This document shows, piece after piece, positions 35,191-48,220 of a stretch of DNA of 64,000 nucleotides. A model generated the notes under the pieces. It had not been told where the DNA came from. It did not search any database and worked only from the letters and a program-made list of their open reading frames with translations. The stretch spans positions 2,385,243-2,449,242 of the forward strand of contig NW_024881279.1 of NCBI RefSeq assembly GCF_018691265.1, read 5' to 3'. Within the stretch, counting starts at the first letter, position 1; every line of letters starts with the position of its first letter. This DNA comes from Tyto alba. Lineage: Eukaryota > Chordata > Aves > Strigiformes > Tytonidae. The translations under genes and the position numbers were made by a program.

Positions 35191-37260
35191 GTGAGTGTGT
35201 AGGTGGATTTGGCATTTAATTTATTGCTATCATGTCAGTGTCTTTTATTATACAAATGTTTACTTCTGAAGACTAAAGAGTTTCATGTGGTTTCACTTAC
35301 ACAGGGGTGTGCGTGTGTGTATACATATATTTATATATATATATGGAGGGGACTGAGCTAATGCCATGGTTCCAGGTGTGAAAGAAATTTGGGGTCCTCT
35401 CAAAAATGTTGACCTCTTCTATTTCCCATGTGAGTTGCTGTCAGAAGTAAAATTGAGAATGGCAAAGACCTCTTAAACCTTAAAACAGAAATAAAAATGG
35501 GAAAGCGATTGCTTCATGGAAGGTAAGGCAAATTGTTTTGGAAAGGGAGATGAGCTGTATGTTGGATAAGGTGAGGTAATCAAGAGTGTGAATCGGCTGT
35601 AGAAGATGTACGCATTTTAGGTGCTAACACACATTAATTTATGAGTTTTGGACAAAACCCAGAAAGGAAGAAAATTGCACATGGGATTGAAATGCCAAAG
35701 CAATAGGAAGGAGTTTATGTCCAAAGTCTGAAAGCTTCTGTGAATGATATGCAGAGAAATGAGCACTGACCCATCTAAATAAATCATCTTCGACATGGAA
35801 GGAAACTGAGCTTGTGACCAGTCCCTGCAGTAAGAAATCCCAGCTCTGAGCAGAGCTGCCACCTGAGCTGAGGAAGATCCAGCTGTTGCTCTGGCTTTGC
35901 TCTTTTGCTCAGGTAAGGAACCTCAGGCAAGATCTGTACAGCTCCTGTGCAGAATTCGTGGAGTGATGCTAATGGCACCATGCATGGGTTTGTGTCTCCT
36001 ACAGCCTCAGAGACAAGAAAAATTGCCCCAGAAGCACTTTTCCAATAACTGTTCTTAACCATAACATGTCTTTGAAATGGCATCACTTCATCTTGTGCCT
36101 CTTCTCAACACACCAGAAATGGCCTTGAGAAGAATTATTTTAATTTAGATCTCATTGGTATGGTTACATAACTGAAAATACTTTATGGTAAAATATTTCA
36201 GAGTTGGAGTGAGCCAGTTCGGCATGGGGGAGAACAAAGCCTGTATTCTACGACAGGCATGTCTGACTGTTTGACATTAAACACAAACAGCTATTTTCCA
36301 TCTTCGTGTAAAGCCTTAACATATTGTGGGGACTTCCAGTACTTACCACTCCATTAATATGGTCTGACCCATAGTAAACTTATTGTATTCTAAGGAGAGG
36401 GGGTTCTTCCTCCCTTAAAAAAAAAAAAAAAAAAAATACAAACAAACCCGGTCCTCTTACACACTTTTGCTTAAATTGGATTTTATTCCTCTCTTAGCAT
36501 GTTTCATTTCTCTTCACTGCTGGGACATGTAAAGCAGAAAATCTGCATGGGGTTAATGCCTCAGTGCACTAAAAAAAGCAGAGGCTGGCAAGAAGGAGTG
36601 GGAGAAAGTAGATCAAGAGAGAGTGCTTTGTTTCAGTTCAAGGGCTTGAAGTATGAGGGAGCGACTCATGCTGTTACTGGAGACTGAAAGAATTTTGTTT
36701 CAGTTTAAAATTTAATATCTCTGACGAACCCAATAACATGGAAAAGACCCTTTCCACAAATATTCTCGTGTGTAGGGACTTCATCTGCTGTCTCATGCAC
36801 CATTTCAGATGGTTGCGATAACAAATTTAGTTTTGCAAAATTAAAACTTCCTTGTAATACTGAGGATTTCCAACACCAGGAAATTGCTAAAATCTCAATC
36901 CTCATTACTGTGGACATCATTATCAACCAATCACTTACACATTTTGCAGATAGATATATTGATCTTTGTCAGTTGAAATATTAATTAAATTCCCTCCTAC
37001 TCTCAGTGCTGGAACTACAGGGGAGCATACAAATTATTTCTTGCTTCTCTTATGCTTACAGCCTACATTGTAGATCTCCACTACTATTTAGTACGACATT
37101 ATATTTTCTTCCCTCCTGATGAAACACTAGGAAGATGTCAAGAGAATATGGGGAGGGGAAAGGCTTTTGTTTTCTAAGGCATGAGGAGAATTTAGGGACT
37201 CTCAAATACAACAAGGGCTTTAGGGGAAGGAAATTCCTTTGCAGTAGCTGTTTTTTTCCC
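35191..37260. other. AT-rich unique DNA with simple repeats
   Basis: A GT/TA microsatellite lies at about 35307-35344 (gtgtgcgtgtgtg then tatatatatata). A 21-A run spans 36417-36437. Otherwise AT-rich, without recognisable exons or transposons. Confidence 0.5.
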
Positions 37261-37371
37261 AGGCTGGCCTAAACATTTGCGTGTGCAAGCTATGAGCTTG
37301 TGCACGTGTGTGCGGGTGTGAAACAAGTTCTTTCACTGCACCAGAGCCGCTGGCACTCCCCGTGATGCTGT

Positions 37372-37423
37372 GAGAGCATCCCCGAGAACATCCCTGAGAG
37401 TATCCCTGAGAGCAGCCCTGAGA
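37372..37423. repeat. 12-bp minisatellite, about 4.3 copies
   Basis: Imperfect tandem units of the form gagagcatccct start at 37372, 37384, 37396 and 37408, with a partial fifth. The length is a multiple of three, so the minus strand reads a periodic QGCS-like peptide, which is an artefact of the repeat. Confidence 0.85.
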
Positions 37424-38150
37424 TCCCACAAAAATGAGGGGGGGATGGGGCTGCTTCAGCCGGGTCCCCAGGCACCGCAGGGCCGGACCACGGTGTCCCC
37501 AGGACCAAGGAGGGGACGGAGGGGCTGGAAGGCAGCTGGGGGTGGCTGACTGTGATGCAGCTAGTACGATTGCTAAAGCAGAGGGAATTAGCAGAAATAA
37601 CGAGGCTAGTGCTCATTTCCCTGAGCAAAGAAGAAACGTGACACAGAGAGAAGGAGGAGGGATCTGGCATCTGTAATGCAAAAATTACCAGAACTTTCTC
37701 AAGAGTCATATTTTGATTTGCTTGTTCATTACTGGGGGTGGGGAGCAGTTCAGGCTTGGCAGATTAGAAGAGTTGTCATCGTCTCATTTTCATATACTTC
37801 AGTACTTTGTAATCTTGGCAAAAGGAAGGTGCTGAAGGGGGTCTATTCTTGAGTTTCCAATTCTTGCATTTCCAATGTTGATTAAACAAGAAAATCTCCT
37901 ACAAGCCTCTTCTTGTTAGATTCTTCAGTCCTATTTCAGGATCAAATAGGCTTTAAAACAGGTCTGGATAAGTTCACAGACTTAATCTGCTTGAAAGGTG
38001 TAGATTGGGCAACATGCTAGACATGACAATAGATCACTCGGCATGTCACAGGTGCCCTCCTGTCCTCTGAAGATAACTCTCAGTCATTTTTGAAGATTGC
38101 CTGGGACATCAATGTTCTGCACAGCACAGTTGTACCTGAAGGCAGTTGTT
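37424..38150. other. Unique noncoding DNA
   Basis: GC-rich 37430-37550 then AT-moderate. A segment near 37960-38060 faintly recalls a CR1-like 3' region (gtctggataagttca), too weakly to annotate. Confidence 0.4.
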
Positions 38151-38520
38151 TAATGGAAACATTCAGTTTGCATTTTCTGCCACTAATACTTGAGTGGGAT
38201 CAACATTACCGAGGCTAATTAGAATTCAGCGAGAACTGATTGTTCATTAGAGAGAGGAAAAAATGTTCCGTGGAGCCCTGGGTTTGGTAGAACTATTTCG
38301 CATAATTAAGCAATTCCACATCTTGGCATTTTATCCCTCTTGTTATCATTGCACTTTGTTAATAAGTTTTTAATTGCAAATCATCTCTATGACACAAATT
38401 ACGTTGTGTTTACTGATCAGCAAAAATGCCATGATAACCAGCTTGGATTCCATGTCCTTCAAAATTACTAGCTGCCAGCTTCTCTCTTTTGCATGGTTTG
38501 GCATTAAAGTATCTTCAGGT
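38151..38520. promoter_or_regulatory. AT-rich conserved-element-like block
   Basis: Homeodomain words (gctaattagaattc near 38215, gcataattaagcaattcc near 38300, tttttaattgcaaatc near 38367) sit in CpG-poor, non-repetitive DNA. A candidate distal enhancer by texture only; conservation was not examined. Confidence 0.25.
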
Positions 38521-40596
38521 TGCTTAAAATATTTCCAGTCTAAAGTGTTATGGCCTGCACAAATCCTTGGCTAGGGATCCAGGATCAGGGAAAGAATAGA
38601 CTTCGTAACCAAAAGAAGTTTGTTTATATGTTGTAGACCAGCAAGTCTATCCGTGTCTCCCAGATGTTCTGTTGCATATTCTGCATTGCTGCCATGTGTG
38701 CTGTGCAAACCTCAAGCTTATGAAAAGTGGCTACTAATACAATTATTTAAGCAAGTTACATATTCATAATCACCTGCATAGAATTTGTGCCAGGTTGAGC
38801 ATTTTATCCTAAAACTCATAGTGTTTGCTTGTTTGTTTTTAATGAAGTGCCCAGGCTGACTGAACTGCTGAAAAATGTCTGCTTTCTGTTTACAACAAAA
38901 AGACTCAAAAAGCTGAAGAGAGAAAGCTCCTTCCTTGGTCTTAAAATCTTTACTTATCACTCTCAAGTACACACGGACAAGCCTGAATTAATTTTTGCAA
39001 CTGGTTAATAATATATGAAAGAAGTATGACAATATTTATTCAAGTTCAGGTATGAATTTTCTGTTCAATTGACTAAAACTTATTTGGTACTTAAGTTAGC
39101 AACAATTTTAATTGAAAAAAAATAGATAAAAATTTCAGAAATACCCAACGAGACATATTTGTTTTAGAGAGGGTTTTAGCTTTTGAGATTTTCTTTCAAT
39201 ATGCAAAAATCTATTTGAAAATGTTTTACTTCAAGTGTTTATATGGATTTAGATATCCATCAGCAACTGAATTGGAAAATAAAATGTTAAAAGTTTGAGG
39301 TCAAATGAAGTATTTAACTCAAATTTGAATAAAATCCGTTGCAGAGTAATGGTGAGAATTCAGAAAACAGTAAAGCATAGGTGTCCTTATGTCAGACTGA
39401 CAAACACAGTGTGGCAGGTTTCTGCCTCCTGACCCTTGAAATAAGTGCAACGCAATTCTGAAACATTCAGGGGGTTAATTGAGATTAGCTAATTAGCTCT
39501 GAGCATCAGACACTGGCGTTTGTCCGTGAGGACTTGTATGAAGATGAGGTTGGGATTTCTTTGATCCAGGAGGCTACAACAATGCAATTAGGAGGATGTG
39601 AATTTTTGTCCTAATCTGTTGATTTTTTTTGTGAGACCTCGAGCAAACATTTATCCCTCATGGTTAAGTGACCGCATCTGTAAAATATTTAAATGCTACT
39701 CATTCGAGCACTTAAAGAGCAGTTGACAAGAGCTTCGTGCTTCTTCTTTGGGCTTGTCTTGCTCTTCTGCCCTCAGCCAGGCTGCCCATGGCCCTTGGTT
39801 AGACGAGGCACGCTCCAATACTCATAGCTTACCTTTAAAGTATTTAAAAGCAAATGAAGTCATTCCAATTTTAGTTAACCTTAATGTGTCCATTTCTTTC
39901 TCAGATTTTAAAAATACGTGCCTTGTGCATGCTTTTTAATGTGGAGAGTGTACTCTAAGTACGCTCTTAACCACTGCAGGGTAAATTACAATCCCCTTAA
40001 ATCATTTCCAATCATCCTAAACTTTCAAAATACACCGCTGGGTCTCATTGTTTTATCTGAAGTAGCCTTATCAGAAAATCGTCTCTTAGCTCGGATAAAT
40101 GGAGATACCAGGTATACAAAACACTGCTGGATTTTATTTTTTTACCTCTTCTTTTCCATAATGCGTGCTCTGCCTGGTGCTTTGGGGGCTGGTCACTTCC
40201 CCCGCTCCGGTCAGAAGGGACACCGCCGTTCCCTTCGGCCCCAGTTTGCCGTTTCCCTCCTTCAGCCCTCTCTAGTGACAGGGACATCATTTCACATCTC
40301 CAGAGGACACAACTATACCAGAGCAACCCCTGTTGCACACTTTCTTTCCAGAGGATGTATTCCTTAGACGAGACCGAGCTGTGTGAGTGAAAGGGATGAA
40401 CCCCGACAGCAATCACTGCTCCCTTTCTGCAGCAACGCAGTTTTGTGAAGAGGTTGTTTAAAATGCTTGGCCCTGTTAAATAACCCCTCCACCAAACATA
40501 CACATGCACTGCGTTGTTTCATTTGTAGAACATACAGGTTACTACTGCTTTTTTCCAACACCTACAACTTCATTATTTCTTACACTTCAGAAGTTG
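38521..40596. other. AT-rich unique DNA
   Basis: Contains the perfect palindrome AGCTAATTAGCT at 39487-39498 inside a homeodomain-word cluster (39475-39500). Frames of 149 (39918-40367, plus) and 154 codons (40045-40509, minus) overlap on opposite strands and resemble no protein. Confidence 0.45.
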
Positions 40597-40612
40597 TTTT
40601 TTTTTTTTTTTT
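40597..40612. repeat. Poly-T run (16 T)
   Basis: Uninterrupted run of 16 T residues in otherwise unique DNA. Confidence 0.9.
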
Positions 40613-42860
40613 CCACCACTCTGATTCAGAGGAAACCGCTGTTTTCATTTGGGCTTCATCACGTGCTTCTCTGCATTTTTCTAATTCACAGATGCTAAAT
40701 TATATGTACTGGAAATAAATGTTAGAGTTACCTGAGCTGCTGTTGAGGCTGAAGTATGCTTTGGCCTCAATAACTGTACACCAGGGACAGCTCGACAAGG
40801 CGCCACTGTCTTCATATCGTATTTAATTTCCTTTGGGCCACTTCAGGAATGGGGTTTCCTGGTGAAGGCTGAAAATGTCCTGTTAGGAAATATGGTTTGC
40901 AAAAGCTGTGTGCATGTAAATTTACCCCAGTTTGTTACAAAATAAAATTATAAAAAATATCAAGTACCAAAGGCATGAAAACAAATACAGATACAGTTTC
41001 ATCTCATCTAAAAATAGTTAATGTCTATCAATCCTCAGGCTGAAATTAGTCCCTATCAGTTAATTATTTTAAAATCCAAGACTTTGAAATACCAGCCACA
41101 GCATGTGAGAAATGCTCCATAGCAGGTAAAGACAACTGACTCCACATTTAATATTCCTAGAAGGTCAAATGACCTAAAATTACAAATACAGTGTTTGAGT
41201 TCCCTTTTAACTGGATGTAATTAATTAGATCAGAAGTGAAAACAGTTGCTTAAGTACTAGATGTTACAAGAGGAAGTACACCCTGCATGAAAGTCATTAT
41301 GGTATGCCCAGAATAAATTCCTGTAGTAGTGTCAATCTAATAGTTGTCAATAGTGTAACTAAAGAATTAGCCACTGGCTGCTCAGAAAATTACGTATTTG
41401 GGACAGGAAAGGTAACCATCCATAATTTATCTCAAAGGACATCTTTTATTTTCTCCATCATGTGGAAAGCAGAAGGAAAGCTAAGTGAATAAAATAGTAA
41501 AAGCCATATGAAATATGACCATTCATCTAAACATTATATTAATGCGGAATTCAGCCTGAAGGACCCCCCTAGTCTTGTAACAAAAATTAACCCAAAAGCA
41601 GAAAAAAATAAAATAAAATTCTGGGTGTTTTCATGAGGCTGCGTTGTACCCCTAGAGTACAAATGATGCAATTACTGTAAATGCATCTTCTTGCACTGAT
41701 AGCTCAAATAAAAAAACAGTATAACATAAAAAACTTCTCCAAGGCATATCTCTTAAAAAGAAGTGGAAAGTACGCATTTCTCAGAATGAATGGCAATGTT
41801 ATTTTGCCTGTATTAGTAAAGATAGCAATTATTGTTGGCAGAGGGCTTGTTGTAGTTTATACAGAATTTTCTTAGTTGCCCTTGATAGATTGTCAGCTGC
41901 AAGGCAGCATGCACACAGAGCAGAGACTTTAACATAACCCTTGGGAGCAGAGTTTCTAAGAATAAAATTCTTGAAACAGATTTTGCGGCTAATCAGCAAT
42001 CAAAGAAGTTTTCTGTTACAGCAGCAAGGAGAGCCTGCCGTTAAATCCGCGCGCAGCCGTGGCTGCGGAGGCAGCTCCTGCGGCACCGGGGTCAGCAGCG
42101 CCGCGTCCTCAGACCCACCAAGGGCTAAAATTACCTCTCTGGTGAGCTGGAGGTGCCACAGCTTGCCAAATGTTAGTTTCTCTTTCAGTTAGGGGAAAAT
42201 TCATAGACTTTGGCTGAAAATGCTGTATTTTCTCTGTAGCTAACGGTTCGCCAAGGCATGGAAATTTCTGAGTGTTTCACTACGATGAAGTTTAAAGGAA
42301 AACTTTTCCTTTCTGCTGACATAAGGATACAGATACAGGGTGTTTCTCTAAGGAATATTCTGGACTGAAATATTGAGTGAGTGAGTACAGTCTCCAGGAG
42401 CCTTCTAGTGCTCAGGCTCTTGATTTTTTTGAATCTATAGACTTTATTATGCCCAGTCCAACTGCAAACAGAGCAGCAGAAAAAGACGGTTCCATATGTG
42501 AATCAGTTGTTGGAATGCAAAAACTTGCTGCATGCAGAGGTTGTAAGACCTAACTTCCAATGGAAGTTAATAGCAATGATACGTGGAAAGCGTTTATTAA
42601 TTGATACTTAACGATGCATTAATATTTATTTAAAATTTTGCAGAGGGATTTTAACCATAAACTGAAGCTTTAAATAACTGTTGTAAAGAGAAGTAGAAGA
42701 AGAGCAGCAGCAGAAAGATTCAAAAATTAATACCATGCAAAAGGAAATTAGTTCACCTAAAGATGTCTCTTAAATAAAATATTTTCACTTATTTTTCATG
42801 CACTACCCATCTTACTTACATCCAAGACTTAGTCATTCTGCTAATGAAAGCTGCTGCCAT
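40613..42860. other. AT-rich unique DNA
   Basis: Long AT-rich, CpG-poor stretch, with TAATTA words near 41215-41230 and 41060, broken by a small CpG patch at 42045-42115. No gene or recognised repeat. Confidence 0.45.
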
Positions 42861-44260
42861 TGATCCATGATTGCCATGGAGAACTGCACTTCCATTACAC
42901 TTCTTAAGAGAGCAAGAGATTGGGAGAGAAAGCCTAGAATTCATTTAAAAGTTTGTGCACACTCAGCTCACCGGGCTGGTTCTGCATTCAGAAGGCAAGG
43001 AGGTGCTGTGTTGACTAAAAAACATTTTGGGCAGCACCAGAATTCAAAGACAAAGTCTTCCTTCCCGTTTGAAAGCTTAGATCCAAACCAAATCCTGGCT
43101 GAACTTGAGAACCGACGCCGGATCTGGAAACCCTTCCCGGCCCCAGGCATTCCGTGCCCGTCTCTGGGCCAAAGCACCCGTGGGTTTCCCGGGGGCAAGG
43201 CCGGGTGGGCTGGACACCTCTCCAGCTCCCACCCCAAGGGAGGGGGTGGCCGGTGGTGGCTCACTCTGCCCTCGCTCCGGTCGGTGCCAGCAGCAGCCGG
43301 GGTGGGTGCCCAGGGCAGGGACCGACACGTGGTGACCTGGCTCCACAGGGTCCTTCTTCCCTCAAACCTCGCACCGGCGCGGCAGATTTTTCACTCTGTC
43401 TTGATAATGCATTGAAATGCAGACACCCCCCCTGCCTCAGTCTCCCTGGGCTCTCTTGCTGACCATGAGTTAAAAATAGGACCTGCAAAGTTCATGGGTT
43501 TTCTTTTCTTTCTCTCTCTTTTTTTGCTCCATGCAGCAAATGACTGCATGTCATTCTGTCTGGACCAGCATCTTCTGAGACAAAGAATGTGATGTAAAAT
43601 TAGTATTTCTTAACATATAAACTGAATTACAGATATAACATTTTTACAAGACTCAGTTAACCCAAGGATCCTTGAACAGGGAGATCCAAAGTCCTGGAAT
43701 GGAAAATGCATTCAGCAAATCCAGTTTCATGGATAACTGGAACTTGCTATGATTTCCTCCGAATATAAGATTTCCTGGTTTATTTCACTCAGGTTTTTAG
43801 ACATTAAGCAATTAGGAAGGCCTGCGGAAAAGCCCTCAAGTTCATTCCCCCAAATTCCTTCTTTCTCTGTTGTGAAGAGGATCCGCCTCGCTGTCCCTGC
43901 AAGCCGGGTCTGCCTGCCCCCCAGCCGCCTCGTCTTGCATCAGTGCGTTGCCATGGGAAGAGCCTGGATCAAAATATTAATTCAGAGCAGATCCCCAACA
44001 CCCTCTCACTGGGGCATGGGCCAGCCCAGAGCGTGCCCTCCCAGGAGGCAGCCTGGGGGCACGAGGGCTGCAACGGGGCTCCCCAAACAATCAGAATATC
44101 CTCTGGGTCTCCAGGGACACATGCTGGCATTTTCCAGAAGCAGCAAGCAGCTCAGCCCCCACACCCCACCCATCAGCTCTATAGTCATTTTTTATCCATT
44201 TTGGTGGCAGAACAGAGTTTTTTCTACACGCTGAATTGTGCAAGTGCGTTGAGATTATAC
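42861..44260. other. GC-rich noncoding stretch with a 182-codon chance frame
   Basis: GC-rich at 43090-43390 and 43900-44170. The 182-codon plus-strand frame (42867-43415) overlaps plus- and minus-strand frames of 75-102 codons in the same place and shows no known domain, so it is attributed to composition. Confidence 0.4.
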
Positions 44261-45400
44261 TTACTGTCCTCTATTTTCTTTACTGTTACAATTTAAGTTA
44301 AAATGCTGATACATTCATGAGGACGCTGTAATTATTTTCTCCTTAACTGACCTGTTTTTTCAGAGGGTGTACATCAGGAGCTGTTTGTCAGATGCTGGGA
44401 ACACACTGATTAAACCAAGTGTTGGTATGTAATACAAAATCATTATTAATTTTCAACTGAGTGAAACTATTTTTTCTTGACTCTTATAAAATCATGAGGC
44501 TGTAGCTCCAAAGGCAAGCTTAGGAGTTAGTCCCCATGCAGGATTCAGCGAGAATGAAATGCAGATGTAACTGGTGCTAACCACGCTGCTGATGCTCTGC
44601 GCTTTTGGCAACCTGCAGCGGGAGTGCCAGAGGAAGGTAGAAATTCAGGGCAGACCCAACAGGATTGCAATGCACTGCTCTCGACCCAGACATCACTTTT
44701 GCTTCCACGGGTGGTGGGTGCTCCTCTGCACACCAAGATGCTGGGCTGAGAGGTGCCTTGGGCGGGGTGATGGAGAGAGTGGCATTTGCATGGTTTAAAC
44801 GAGAAAGCTGCATTACACGGTTCTGTACATAGCATTACATTAGATCAGTTTTCTTCCTTCTACAAAATTGATTATATGCCCATTTATCACCTCCTACATT
44901 CACACTAAGCTCGTTCCATTTGCCTTTTCTTATTCTTCAGATGTGCATTTTACACCATCAAAAAAGATGGAACACTAGAAAAAATGGATAAATATCTCAG
45001 TAAACCCCAAGTGTTTAACTCACATCCTTAAACCCAGGGGATGAAAGAGAAGGAAATGGGGGGGTCAAATCCTCAGGTTATGTAAGTTGACATATGTCAA
45101 GTTGGAGATGCTCAGTTTTCCTCTTGCTTAAGTAGTTCAGGGATTTCTCTGCAGAAACCAATGGAGTTTGGTCTAAGTAAAAATGGAAACAGTCTGTCTG
45201 AGTTATAAATGGCACTTGCTGCCAGTAGAATAAAAATCATGTGAAACAAAGCTCCTACCACCAGGAGCCAGAATAAAGGAGTCAGTGGACTAGAGAGCAC
45301 AGAATAGCGATGGCTCTATCATAAGACGAAAGCTGACCTATGAAGTGTTTATAGAATAATAATCCATTTCTTACAACGTTCTAAAATCCCGCCAGATCTA
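44261..45400. other. Unique noncoding DNA
   Basis: Mixed composition with short unsupported frames (up to 96 codons). No repeat or exon recognised. Confidence 0.5.
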
Positions 45401-45540
45401 CTTATGGCAAAGGCCGGTTTCCCAGCCTCGACACCGGCACTTCCAGCTCCCCGGGAGCCCCGCTGCAGAGGGGAGCATCCTCTCCGGAGAGGCCGGCGGT
45501 GCGCAGGCCGGCGCCCGGGAGCGGCTGCTGGCGAGGCAGT
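45401..45540. other. CpG-rich patch next to a CR1 fragment
   Basis: About 140 bp with dense CpG (near ccggcggtgcgcagg), immediately upstream of the minus-strand CR1 tail. A donor or TATA element is not apparent. Confidence 0.4.
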
Positions 45541-45640
45541 GGGAATCACGGCCCCCGGAATCACTGGGAATACGGGCGGGAAGGGACGGGGGGAGGTCAG
45601 CCAGTCCAGCCCTGCTCAGAGCTGCCCAAAGCCATCGCTG
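45541..45640 (-). mobile_element. Degraded CR1 LINE 3' tail on the minus strand
   Basis: Read on the plus strand, the words occur in the reverse-complement order of a CR1 3' end: ggaatcactgggaa, gggaagggac, gaggtca, ccagtccagccctgctcaga. This corresponds to the tail that in avian CR1 reads gaatcacagaatgg...ggaagggacct...agtccaaccc. About 100 bp are left and several positions have changed, so it is older than the 23.2 kb copy. Confidence 0.6.
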
Positions 45641-48220
45641 GGTCGGAGCCAGCAAATTCAGGTAGTTATTCCACTCTTGTAAGATAAAGTCAAGGCAGAC
45701 TTCCCCTTACTAAATTTAAGATCCTTTTTATACACGTTCCACAGAGAAATAATATTGTGGGCTTCTGTTTGACCATGTTTATTTGTAGGCAAGACACTAA
45801 GGAGATTTCTAATAACACTGTCTCTTTTCAATCAGCAGCAGACCTACAAGGCAGCTAAGAAATGCTTTTATGCTTTGTATAGAATGTTCGACGGAAGTAC
45901 TTAATTTTAAATTTTCAGTGTATTACATGTGGCAGGTTGTAAATCTGAGAAAGAGAGAAGAGAACAAATATGGAAACCATGTTGGTTGGTTGTTTTTGGA
46001 AGTGCTGACTTGAGCAGTGTGAAGATGGTTTTGGTTCAGGATCAAGGCAGCACTTGTGTCAGAAGCACCAAAACACTGAGCAGGAGCATGGTTTTCCCTG
46101 GGAAACAAACAAACAAACAAAAAAGCTGAGTTTCCAAGACTCTGAGTGTAACCTGTTCTTAAATAATTAGCAATATAGAAAGCTATCTGAGAAAACCAGT
46201 TTTGTGTTTGGGGGAGGGAATGGTGCAGCCTGTGTGAGCCTGGGCAATCACGGGGTGCAGCTGGGAGGGGGGCAGAGAGGGGGCAGCTCCCTGGGGTGGC
46301 CTTAAGCAGAAGGGGAGGTGTGGGGGGCTGTTTCTGGGTGCCAAAACTCCGGGTGGAAGGTCTGGTCCTCCCTCCTGAAGACTGGCACTGTGGCGTGCAG
46401 AGCTCTGGGTATGGTGGTAGATGCTTCCTGGGCAGCAGGACTGAGCCTGCCAGGGGTGGCGGATGGGGAAATAACTGGTGCTTGGGAAGCATTTAAGGGA
46501 TGTCCTTATTATATTTAGAAACTTGAGAACCACCTTTCCTGAGGTGACAGAGTGGCTCCTTGTGACTGATCAAATAAGAAATCTTCAGAAGCTGGTGCTG
46601 AAGATGTTCTAGAAAAGAAATGCATTTAGAAAATGCGTGTTCTGATTGTGACAGAGCTTCCTGCTGTCAAAAAATAGTTGTGTGGTTTTGTTTTTGTGGT
46701 TTTTTAAGGGAAAGCCTGTTTCAGTTGTACTTCAGTGATTTCCCCTCATGTGAACATGCACAATTAGGAGCTTAAAGTCCATTCCATACCATACTGCTTA
46801 ATTACGAACTGAAGGTGTTAAGCTAATTAAAGAATGATTGCAGTTAAACACCAGATCTACCTTAGCAGCTGAAAAGTATCTTGTTCCTTCTCTAGGATGG
46901 TAGAATATGAATGGAAATGTCGTGGCTGAGGCTGTGTAGGGCACTGGGCTTACACTGCTTCCCCTCTGCAGGCACGTTGTCCGCCCGTGGAGATGTAAGA
47001 GGAGGAGAGTCCCTGCTCTGCGCTTCAGCCGTGTCGAGTACCGTGGGTGAGAAAAGGTTTGCTTAATTACAGCTACGAAATAGGATTTAATATTTTAGAT
47101 CGCAATAGCGCTATACAAGAACCAGCCCCACTTTCCATGTTGTCACCCAGCCTTCACCGCCGGGCGGTTCTTCGACCACCTGTGGTTTGGGTTAAACACC
47201 TCCACGCCCCTCGGGCAGGGTGTGCTGCTGCTTTGGGCAATGTCATGTTCACCCAAAAATGCCTTTCTTAAGCAAAGAGAGGCTTTACTGAAGGTGATCC
47301 TGCTCTCAGGTCGCCACGAAGAGATGTGTGGGTCCTGAGGGCAAAATAACAGGTGGTGGTTCTGTTCTGGTTTGGTGTCCCTCCCCATCAGTTATCGTTA
47401 ATCATAATTTTGCTATCTGTAATTATGGCATCTCTCAAGGCATATCTAATATAAGGAAAATAGAGTATTCTTTTATATGAGTAAAATAGTACAAGTTACA
47501 TTCTTGCTCTACCATTAAGACAGTTAAGATCTTGTCCTAACAACCTATTCTGCATCTAGAAGGGGGGTATGTTTTCATCTGCTCTCTTTGATAACATTAT
47601 TAGATGTCTACCACCTTTATTTGTACAATCCTTCCAAATTCAGAAAGTTTTCCAGCAGGCCAGGCTGCACTATAACTGTGCCTTCCCTCCCAAGGGGGAA
47701 AAAATGCTGTGTTAAACACCTGTCACAAGGGCCAAACCATCAAAGATGAGTAGAAACAGGAGCATCAGTGGAGGGAAAACAGACCAGATACACTGAATGC
47801 ACCTTCATTCCTCGTTAAGTCATAATGCAATGAATAAGACTCTTTTTTTTTTAAAAAAAAAAAAGTGTATTTCATGGAAGGATTCTCAGTATTTTTTATT
47901 TTTGTTGTCTGTGTGTCTTACAATTGAAGAGTTATAATGGTGATACTCTGATAGAGTAGACTGTATTAAAGGCTTGCCCACCTTCTTGCTGGATCTCTAC
48001 ACTGGAAAGGAATTTCTGAAGGCAGTTTTGATACTTTGGCAGGGGGGGAAGGGAATTTGATGTTCCTGTGGAGCAGGTAGGGAGGAGGCTGTGTAACTCA
48101 CTTCAGACGGCTCTCTTTAAGCTATAAGACTTTTACCCTACATGTCTTAACTTCATTGCTTCCAAATAAATGAAACTAGTAATGGAAGAAAAATTAAAAT
48201 GCTTGGGAACATTTGAGAGG
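45641..48220. other. Unique noncoding DNA with simple repeats
   Basis: (AAAC)n at 46103-46124; a G-rich stretch at 46210-46335 with several runs of 4-6 G; a TAATTA-containing AT block at 46740-46860; and T10A12, a perfect poly-T/poly-A palindrome, at 47843-47864. The 189-codon minus-strand frame (45923-46492) lies over the G-rich stretch and resembles nothing known. Confidence 0.45.

Noticed and set aside
35000..35191. Exon ending at AAAG|GTGAGT
   Set aside because: Good donor but no convincing acceptor with a pyrimidine tract or sustained frame.
37960..38060. Faint CR1-like segment
   Set aside because: One short word (gtctggataagttca) without the rest of the tail in order.
42867..43415. 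182-codon plus-strand frame
   Set aside because: Overlaps several other frames on both strands; compositionally explained.
45923..46492. 189-codon minus-strand frame
   Set aside because: Pro/Ser-rich product reads from a G-rich stretch and from the (AAAC)n repeat; no family resemblance.
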